Shown: positions 56,202 to 64,000 of the stretch, one piece after another
Layout of the letters: each line of letters opens with the position of its first letter
Position numbering within the stretch: position 1 is the stretch's first letter
Assembly (NCBI GenBank): GCA_963565915.1
Contig: OY751487.1
Coordinates: 1,674,001-1,738,000 of the forward strand
Direction: 5' to 3'
Source: Entoloma clypeatum
Lineage: Eukaryota; Basidiomycota; Agaricomycetes; Agaricales; Entolomataceae
Length of the DNA stretch: 64,000 nucleotides
Notes under the pieces: model-generated
The model's database searches: none
Told to the model about the DNA's origin: nothing
Seen by the model: the letters and a program-made list of their open reading frames with translations, nothing else
Made by a program: the position numbers and the translations under genes

Positions 56202-58744
56202 ATGGACCTAAGACGATCAACCCGTAAGACGACCCTAGTATACAAGGCGCCACTGAATGACCCAGCCGGTGACTGCCACGAATACGATGCCTACAAAGAG
56301 ACCAAACGCAAGCCTCCCAAGAAACACCAGAAAACCACGATGGTCACGCAAGGCAAAGCGGAGGGGCGAGGGAATAATGTTCCGGCACACTGGAGACATG
56401 TACGTGGCCGACGGGGAGCATTGAAACAACTAGTCGAGATGCCTCTGGACATTCTATTCGAGGTACATATTCATTCGTGCCGCGCGAAACCCCATTCGTT
56501 CATTTTCACTACGGCATCAGATTTTCAAGCAACTCGGTCCAGCGGATGTTCTCAATCTCTCCCAAATGAACAAAGCATTAAGAAACATATTGACAAAGCG
56601 CTCTGTAGCATTTATCTGGAAACGGGCTTGCAACAATGTCGACCTACCAGACTGTCCCAGAGACCTGAATGAAATGCAATATGTCAAACTCTTATTCCAA
56701 ACCGTTTGCAAAGTAATAAAAAAAAAACTCATCCAACATACCTCTTGATGGAAGTACCTGACTTCGTCTGCAGTACTGCTCGGCCGTCAACGCCCAAAAC
56801 ATTGTATGGTCAATCTATATTCGAGCCTGCAGAGGATGCGTACGGGACCCTACAAAGTACCATTGACCTCTTTAGCACGATGACCGCTGTTCTGATATCT
56901 TCTCGCACAGGTTTGAGAACTACATGACAGGTTTCACTGCCATTCTTCTGCTCGATCCGGTGGAAATCAACGTATCTCGGAACGGATACACCTATAGACA
57001 GCCAAGGTATTGTCGGCGTGCCCGCGATCGGTTTGCGGAAGAGTACGAAGCACTCTCAAATGATGTCTTTGACAACTCGCGCAAAGAATGGCAGACAAAA
57101 ACCCAAGAATTAATAAGCTATCGCTCAGGAGTTGGTTATACTTTTCCCCCGCTTCTTCTGTTGACAACTGCTATCAGGTTGGCCGACGGTGCAATGCGTG
57201 GATCCGAGATAGAGCGCAGGAGCGAGCTGCTATCATTGAAAGTATCCGGGAGAACCGGTACACTGCGTGAGACACCACGTTTTATGGCAGTCGTTATCCG
57301 CTCTACTGACTTCAACTTACTCAAGGGTCAAGGCAAAGCTCGCTGAAGCCGGTAATTCATTTTCCTCCTATGGTGCTCCGATCTTTTCTAATCCTTATCC
57401 AGGGTGGGGAGAGGAAGTAGATAAGTTACCAACGGGTCCAAACAATGATTCATTATTGAAACGCCATAAAGCGGTGTGGCAACCGAAACCTCTTACAGAT
57501 CGCAGTACGTCGCCTCGTTTTCCAATCCTTGGCCCAAGCTCATACCAAAAGAAAGTCTGGGAGAATATTAAGCCCGCCATAATCGAATTAATGGAGGATT
57601 GCAAAGCTGAACGCCTAGAGAAAGAGTTCAGGGCTATTCGCGAAACTCGTCGGGGCATCCTCGAGGATCTCTACTATGGTTATGCCGCTTCACTGCCTCT
57701 CCACACCATCATCCCTGGGCTTGCAGATGTCGCACAAGTTCCGGAATTTGAAGCTCTGATTAATGCTCCGGCGGAAGAAACCGTGACTCCCCAACTCTCC
57801 AAAGCCACAATGCTGAAGTTATCTCGGATCACGATGGAATGGCGGCAATCCAGAATCGATGACCTTCTTGGACTTGTCCGGGTTGATGGTATCGAAGCTG
57901 TCGAAGCAGATCTCAACCGCCCCTTGATTCGCTTTGCCTGTAACCTCTGCAGACAGTCTTTGGAGTACCCCCGGGTCCTGGTCCACCATTGTATGACATC
58001 CCTACACCAGTCCACCAAAGATCATCCAGATCGAGAAGTCATTGACGATCTCAGGTGTCGACCCTGGAATCAAATTCAAGCACTCAGTTTCCAAAAGACC
58101 TTCTACCAGTGTGCTACCGCCATTCTACAGAAATGTGGCTTCAATGCGGATACAGTTACGTCCGAAGACGTTGAAGAGAATTCGGTATTTTTTGAATGCT
58201 TAACTTGTGACGATCCTGTGAAGGGCCGGGCGGTATTAACTTGGAATTATGCAGTCAAGTATCTTCGTACTGTTGGTGAACAAATCCTATTGACAGATTT
58301 GAACGACAGGTTTCACACCTTATGTCGTGGCCAAGTCACGATATATCACGCGCAGAGCTTAGCGATGAAGAACAACAACTCGTCCAGGTCATTTTGGCAG
58401 AAAAACAGGCCCATAGCCGTTCTCTATTGGCGGCTAATGAGCAGGAACCTCGTTGGCTCTGCGTTAGGTGTCGGCGAAGATATGGATTGTTTGATATGGG
58501 TCGTCATATCGTCCAAGAGTGAGTTGCTATATCAAGTTATCGTCAACAATCTACAAGACTTGCGCTCTTCATCAGGCACAACAAACGCACACATGTGGAA
58601 AATGAGGACTACGTTCTCCACCTCGACGGTCTCGCGCCTGCTAATCGTTTCGACTCTATTATGAGGGTCAAAAAAGATGTCACGGATACCGGACTGTGTG
58701 ATGTGGTAGGGTTCCCCATCTCAGCATCTGGTATCATCAACTAA
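56202..58744 (+). CDS. F-box protein with Cys4 module and C-terminal C2H2 finger
   Basis: The ATG at 56202 gives MDLRRSTRKTTLVYKAPLND with a basic N-terminus. The F-box is LKQLVEMPLDILFE, and after an intron ending in CGGCATCAG, IFKQLGPADVLNLSQMNKAL. Then come NNVDLPDCPRDLNEMQYVKL and a Cys4 module (CKYCSAV...IVWSIYIRACRGC) formed across an intron ending in GTCTGCAG. The middle includes WGEEVDKLPTGPNNDSLLKR, KPAIIELMEDCKAERLEKEF, GLADVAQVPEFEALINAPAE and CNLCRQSLEYPRVLVHHC, which may bind another zinc. The C-terminal exons read ISRAELSDEEQQLVQVILAE, the C2H2-type CVRCRRRYGLFDMGRHIVQE-H, ENEDYVLHLDGLAPANRFDS and the end GFPISASGIIN. It appears intact after splicing. Presumed SCF adaptor; target unknown. 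The decayed tandem copy lies directly upstream, and the MIF-like gene converges from downstream. Confidence 0.72.
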
Positions 58745-58848
58745 CGCCCTTGGTCCATCCTCTGTGTCAGTAGATGGGCTGACAATTTGGACTTTCTCTC
58801 GTATCCGACATTCTTCGCAACAAGATGAATCTCCAGTACAGACACAGT

Positions 58849-59497
58849 TTACTTGGCAAACAACGTCGCGAAAGTAGTTCCCTTGTATCTAAAAAAAACA
58901 TTGAGTCCCATTGTTATACTCTTGTCACCCAGACTCACCCCAAGAAAGCTCTACCAGGATCAAAAAAGGTGCTGTAAAAACTCGGATGAGATTTGACAAC
59001 GATTAGAAATCGACACGAGAAGTGGCTACGTACATGTATCCACGATCGTCGGGGATTTTGAGCTTGTCTTGGAAAAATTCGAAGAACTCTTTGCTGTATT
59101 TTGCATTGGCTTCTTCATTGACATTATCCAAACTTGTCTGTATAATGTTTGATCATGTGAAACCTCGGCGGGGCATCAGAAAGTAAGGATGTGATGTGCT
59201 CACAACAACCAGCAAGAACGCAGGGTCCAATGTGCCTTGAAAGGTGAGTGCCTCGTTGTAGGTGATATTTGCAGAGATGTAGAATTCCGGTTTCTTCAGA
59301 ACACCCGCGCTAAACTGAGAAAAGCAGAGTCACTGAGCCTGTTCGAAACATCCCTCAGTGGCTCGGCCAAACCTTTGAGAACTCGAGCGCGAACGCGGGA
59401 GAGTTTTCGATCTGGGAGGATTAGCGGTCAGCGGAGACCTGTGCATTGAGAGACGGTGGTTTACTTTAACGTTGGTGGTTAAGGCAAGGGAAGGCAT
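58849..59497 (-). CDS. MIF-like tautomerase
   Basis: Macrophage migration inhibitory factor homologues are trimeric keto-enol tautomerases. The ATG at 59497 reads MPSLALTTNVK, with the catalytic proline directly after Met. An intron (GTAAAC...TCCCAG) leads to IENSPAFALEFSK, and another (GTTTGG...TCTCAG) to FSAGVLKKPEFYISANITYN. The Lys before PEFYIS matches the MIF active-site lysine region. The reading continues EALTFQGTLDPAFLLVV, TSLDNVNEEANAKYSKEFFE, FFQDKLKIPDDRGY and, after more introns, ITFFDPGRAFLG and YKGTTFATLFAK. About 120 residues, the usual MIF length. Six short exons in 650 bp make it easy to miss. In fungi the role is unknown, possibly toward phenolic or keto substrates. Confidence 0.88.
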
Positions 59498-59558
59498 TGG
59501 GATGTAGATTGGTGGTTGATAGATATCACAGTGGACTATACCCTCCGAATCAAACGGC

Positions 59559-61107
59559 ATGCAGCTCGTTCTTTACAATCTAACGAACCAGTTCATTTGC
59601 TGTCGTTCAAATGGTGTGGATCTCCTCCTCGTTCCTTCTGGATCTCTGTCGACCACCGTTTCTTCTACAAGACCGTTGACCACCCTCTCATTCCTACTAC
59701 GACCAAGTGGCGCAAATGGTTTCTCCATTAAACTACCTATCATACCCGCTGCTCTTTCACAAGCAATACCCGTACCAGATGGCTGCCCTTGGAGAATCTA
59801 CCTCACAAGAGTAAGTCTCGAAGCTTGTACAACGAGGTTCCCGGCCCTTGACCCTGGGGCAGAACAAGAAAAAGTACTATCGATTGTCGATCATCCCCCG
59901 ACGGGACCTGGCTTCCTTTCTCTCTAAAATGCCTGATACCCTACCGCTGTCGTCTCTCTGCCTCCCAGGTAAGTCGTCCGTCAGTCCATCCCCCTCAATT
60001 CATTGGTTGCCTCGATCAAGGTACACATAACAGGTATTCCCCTTCTTCTGCATAGACTGACTGTCTGGGACTTACCACCCTCGCAGCATGGCGTTCTACG
60101 GATGGCCCATTTCCCAATGCCAAGAATTCTCCACGCCCCTCGCCGTCCAACTGCAATCAGGAATTCGCGTCCTAGACATCAGACTGTCCATCATCGATTC
60201 CCGACTCATCGCATATCACGGAATCCTCTCCCAACGCACACCCTTCCAGGACATCCTCTCCACCGTCCACGCCTTCCTCACCAGCCCATCCGCATCCCGT
60301 GAAACTATCATCATGTCCATCAAGCAAGAAGACTTTGCAAAGAACTCCCACCTCGATTTTTCCCGCCTGGTCCATGACGAGATCTTCAACGGGCCGGGAG
60401 GGGTGGAGATGTGGTACCTCTCGAACCGAGTACCGTCGCTCGGCGAAGCGCGAGGTAAAGTCGTCCTCTTCAGCCGGTTTGGGGGGAACGGCGAGGGATG
60501 GGAACGCGGATGGGAAGGACTCGGCATCCACCCGCTTGTCTGGCCCGACAGCAAAAAGTCTGGGTTTTCCTGGAATTGCAAGGATACACTCGTGCAGACG
60601 CACGATTGGTGCGTCGTTCTGAACAACTCCTCAATATGACTCACACACCAGTCGGTCGGGGCACTCAACAGGTACGCCATACCCTCCTTCCTAGCTATCT
60701 CCGAAAAATTCTCCCTTGCGTCACAGCTTCTCCTTCCTCCACACAACAACCCACCCATGCCTACCCTCGCACTCACTTTCCTATCCGCCTCCTCTTTTCC
60801 GCTCGCTCTGCCCCCCATCGTCGCCAAGGGATTCGGATGGCCCAAATGGGGCTTGGGAATGGAGGGTGTCAACAGTAGGTTCGTCCAGTTTCTACTGGAT
60901 CTCTTGGGTCAGCAAACGACGCCTTCCCCTCATCGCGAGAAAGTCGATGACCACCCTGACGATGGTCCATGTATCCGAGGATGGGCGCTCTTGGACTACT
61001 ATGCTGAACCTGCTTTGGACATTGTTCCCCTGCTTGTGGAGTGCAATTACAGAGGACGACGGAAAGGGGTGAGAATGTATCTTTCTGGTGTACACAGCTC
61101 CATCTAA
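59559..61107 (+). CDS. PI-PLC X-domain-like phosphodiesterase
   Basis: The likely start at 59559 begins MQLVLYNLTNQFICCRSNGV, a beta-sandwich-like N-terminal region. The exon structure between 59780 and 59870 is unresolved: three adjoining segments (ending IYLTR; KSRSLYNEVPG; KKKYYRLSIIPRRDLASFL) lie in three frames. The catalytic domain follows: LPLSSLCLPG, a 13-nt micro-exon (60021-60033), then SMAFYGWPISQCQEFSTPLA, reading LPGTHNSMAFYGW once spliced. The His of GTHNSM is the first catalytic His of the PI-PLC X fold. Next are LQSGIRVLDIRLSIIDSRLI, AYHGILSQRTPFQDILSTVH (second His), ETIIMSIKQED and VLFSRFGG. The end carries LPTIxxKGF-like LALPPIVAKGFGWPKWGLGM, WALLDYYAEPALDIVPLLVE and CNYRGRRKG. 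Eukaryotic PLC-beta-type C2 or PH domains are absent, so it is a small bacterial-type PLC-like enzyme. Confidence 0.8.
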
Positions 61108-61256
61108 TAAGTCGTCTGCGATTGTACTCTATATACATTCGAATGCATATATCAGAACAAATTAGTCTATCCTAATAACGAGGGGGGGGGGGGGTGGTGA
61201 TTCGCAAGTGGGGTGTTATATCCTACCACCAGCGCAACTTGATTACTATTATCCGA
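61108..61256. other. convergent 3' flanks with a 12-G run
   Basis: Short spacer between PLC-like and KGD1 stops. A run of about 12 G at 61183-61194 is a probable assembly-sensitive homopolymer. Confidence 0.5.
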
Positions 61257-64000
61257 TCAATGGCGTCCAGAGGAAAGATCAAACGCAGTATTGAGGAAAG
61301 CTTCAATTTCTTTTTTATGCTGGGTCTGTAATCGCCAATGAATCAGTCCGATGAATAACCATCAAGCCTGTTTAGGATCTTACCTTGCTTCCGGTGGCCA
61401 CAGAGCTGGTCGGGCCTCGTCCAGCATAGTATGGGTACTTTCCTTTGTGGTGTTCTGTCTGGTTCGCCGAAGTGTAGATACGAGGGCCGACATAGCTCCA
61501 TGCACCGTTGTTCATCGGCTCTTCCTGTACATACATGAGATTCTGCAACGATCTAGTAGATGAGCATTACCTGGCACCAGAGAAGGTCAGCGTTGGGGTA
61601 CAGGTCGAGGTGGGGTGTGAGCTGTTTTTTTTTTAGAAAAAGGTCAGATGGTAGAGAGGATGAATCAAAAGTAAATCGCACAAGGTCGTAGGGGAAAGGC
61701 GACGGCTGCTCGATCCTGCTGATGGCAACATCCTTGATACCCTTCTCCTCGCGTTCCTGGAGCAGAGCATGATATACCTGACCTGAAGACGAAAGAACGT
61801 CAGCGTGTAATGCGAGTAAGATGATAGGGACGCGAACCTGTGCAGAGAATATGCCTCTTGATTTCTTCAGGAGCAACGAGATCTTCTTGCCGAGTCTCTG
61901 GGATATATCTCTGGAAGTTTATGTCGCCGACCATCTCCGATAGGTCCGAGCGCGCCATGGGGTGGCGCAAGAGCGACTTGGAGAAGAAGATGACGAGCTG
62001 TGCAAGTACGATGATGAGTTGGAGGCGATTGCTATTATCAAAAAACTCACGGGCTTGCGGAAATCACGGTGGATTTGGCGGCGCAGGACATGGAACTGGA
62101 TAAACCAGAGTTAATTTGAATCATGATCACGAATTTCACGACGCACGTAGTTAGCAGGAGTCCTACAGAATGTGTGAGAAACAACGATGAGATGCAGCAA
62201 TCCAAAAAAGAAACTCACGTAGGATACACAACCTGCATATTGCAATCCTGGTGTTGCCGTTCAACCTTCACAGGGGTAGGGAACATATGTGGGTGATCAT
62301 CACACAACTGCAGGAAGCGCTCAATCCTTCCACTCGAGTGTTCAGGTCCCTGACCATCATAACCATGGGGAAGGCTGATCACCAAGCCCGTCCGCTGGAG
62401 CCACTTCCGCTCTCCAGCAGCAACGAATTGATCAATGACACACTGCGCATTGTTTGCAAAATCACCAAACTGAGCTTCCCAGATGGTGAGCGAGTCGGGC
62501 GAGACGAGGGAGTAGCCGAGCTCGAACCCGAGCGTGCCGTATTCGGACAAGGACGAGTTACACACGACGAAGCGCGCCTGGCTGGAGCCCAGGTCGTTCA
62601 GCGGGATATACTGCTGCTCGTTGACCTGGTCATGTATCACGGCGTGGCGCTGAGAAAAGGTACCACGTTCGACGTCCTGTCCCGACAAACGGACGTGGAT
62701 CTTCTCCAAAGCAAGAGAACCAAATGCCAGCGCCTCGGCAGTCGACCAATCAATGTTCTGCCCCTCCTCCACGGTCTTCCCGCGGGTGGCGAGAATACGG
62801 GCGAGGTTCTTGTGGGGTGTGAAGCCAGCGGGGTAGGATGAGATGGCTTTGCCGATGCGTTGAAGGGTAGCTTCGTCGGACCCGGTAGCCCGGGTGGGGA
62901 GGGTCTCTTCTGCGAGTTGTTTAGGGGAAGGGAAACCCGGCCATGCTGCAGAGAGCCACTCCTTGCTGGTGGGGACGTAATCCTTCGCAGCTCCGGCCGC
63001 CTTTTCGAGCATTCCCCAGACCCACATCTTATGCTCCTCGATATCTTTCTCCGTAAAGGTTCCACGGCCAATCAAGAATTTGGAATATTGGGTGAGCGGG
63101 GTGGGTTGCTTCTTGATGGCCTCATACATCCTCGGTTGCGTGAAACTGGGCTGATCTGTTTCATTATGCCCATAACGACGGTAGCAAACGATGTCGATGA
63201 CGACGTCCTTCTTGTATTTGGCACGGTAATCAGCGGCTAGCTGGCAGACAAAGTTGACTGCCTCGACATTGTCGCCATTGACATGGAAAATAGGGGCGTC
63301 AATTGACTTGGCAATATCAGAGGGGTACGGTGTGGAGCGAGAGAAACGAGGATCAGTGGTGAAACCGATCTGGTTATTTACGATGAGATGGATAGTTCCG
63401 CCAGTGCCATAGCAGGGAAGATTGTGGAAGCCCATGGTCTCATAAACAATACCCTGACCGGCAAAAGCAGCATCACCATGAAGAAGGACGCCCATGGCGG
63501 TGTTGTGCGTCGTTTCGTCGTTTTCAATATGCTGAATAGCTCGCGTTTTTCCGAGAACGACAGGATCCTCGGCTTCCAAATGGGACGGGTTGGCAACAAG
63601 TGATAATGATACTTTTTTGCCAGAAGGTGTAGGTCGAACGTAGTTGGCACCAAGATGGTATTTAACATCACCGGCTGGCCAATCATCTGCGTCATCTCCG
63701 GAGAATTCATTGAGGATAGCTTCAACGGGTTTTCGGATGACATTGGCGAGGACGTTGAGACGGCCACGATGCGGCATGCCGATGGTGACGTGTTTTACAC
63801 CATGGTCAACGGAACGATCAATGAGCGCCTTCATACCAGGAATAAGAGCTTCGCAACCCTCGAGGCCGAAACGTTTCTCATTCGGATACTTGTTTGCGAT
63901 GAATTTTTCGAAAGACTCGGACCAGATGAGACGGTCAAGGATCATGCGCTTCTCATCAACAGTATAGTTCCAAGGCTTCGGAACCTCGACGCGTTCCCTG
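61257..64000 (-). CDS. KGD1: 2-oxoglutarate dehydrogenase E1 component (5' partial)
   Basis: E1 of the mitochondrial 2-oxoglutarate dehydrogenase complex, thiamine-diphosphate-dependent, in the TCA cycle. The gene runs off the right edge, reading [19 protein letters not shown] at the border. Visible blocks: [54 protein letters not shown], the ThDP-binding [17 protein letters not shown]...[34 protein letters not shown], and the C-terminal [40 protein letters not shown] and [17 protein letters not shown] 16-nt micro-exon (62147-62162) lies between VVYPT and FHVLRRQ, giving TTPANYFHVLRRQ. The protein ends [14 protein letters not shown]. The mitochondrial presequence and N-terminus lie outside the window. 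Confidence 0.97.

Overview
The window is nuclear DNA of a basidiomycete fungus, most likely a mushroom-forming agaricomycete. Genes lie close together on both strands and are cut by many introns of about 45-70 bp with GT...AG ends. Conserved eukaryotic proteins are recognisable (eRF1, Cdc42, SF3B4, Sen15, EMC4, 2-oxoglutarate dehydrogenase), and the F-box-like families are of the lineage-specific kind common in mushrooms. All exon joins were made by eye from splice motifs and reading-frame continuity.

Layout. 1-2.4 kb: 3' half of a Ty1/copia retrotransposon and its putative LTR. 2.4-7.6 kb: repeat-bearing DNA holding a small membrane protein gene and an HMG-box transcription factor gene; two inverted copies of a short dispersed repeat flank both. 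7.6-15.7 kb: a mitochondrial-type hypothetical protein, RNase P/MRP subunit Pop7, eRF1 (divergent from Pop7), a broken F-box gene and a low-complexity acidic protein. 15.9-21.2 kb: a beta-propeller/amidohydrolase fusion and a small fungal protein. 21.2-23.7 kb: a gene-poor stretch. 23.7-26.1 kb: an F-box/zinc-finger gene. 26.2-32 kb: phosducin-like Plp2 divergent from a Dicer. 32.2-37.9 kb: an AhpD/CMD-like protein and a proline-rich WD40 protein. 38.5-46.5 kb: Cdc42, a mitochondrial-type protein divergent from SF3B4, Sen15 divergent from EMC4, an uncharacterised protein and a senescence/spartin-domain protein. 46.8-54.5 kb: two uncharacterised proteins, an ITFG1/TIP-like FG-GAP membrane protein, tRNA-Ile(AAU) and an SURP-like hypothetical. 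54.9-58.7 kb: a decayed and an intact F-box/zinc-finger gene in tandem. 58.8-64 kb: a MIF-like tautomerase, a PI-PLC-like phosphodiesterase and the 3' part of KGD1.

Most genes are unrelated housekeeping loci. Three themes recur: translation and RNA processing (eRF1, Pop7, Sen15, SF3B4, tRNA-Ile); a lineage-specific F-box family with a Cys4 module and a C2H2 finger, present in four states from intact to pseudogene; and mobile DNA alongside an apparently intact Dicer. I found no operon-like or defence-island system. The observations most worth following are the F-box/Cys4/C2H2 family, the propeller/amidohydrolase fusion, the inverted repeats with CpG-biased decay, two micro-exons, and a pair of start codons only 10 bp apart.
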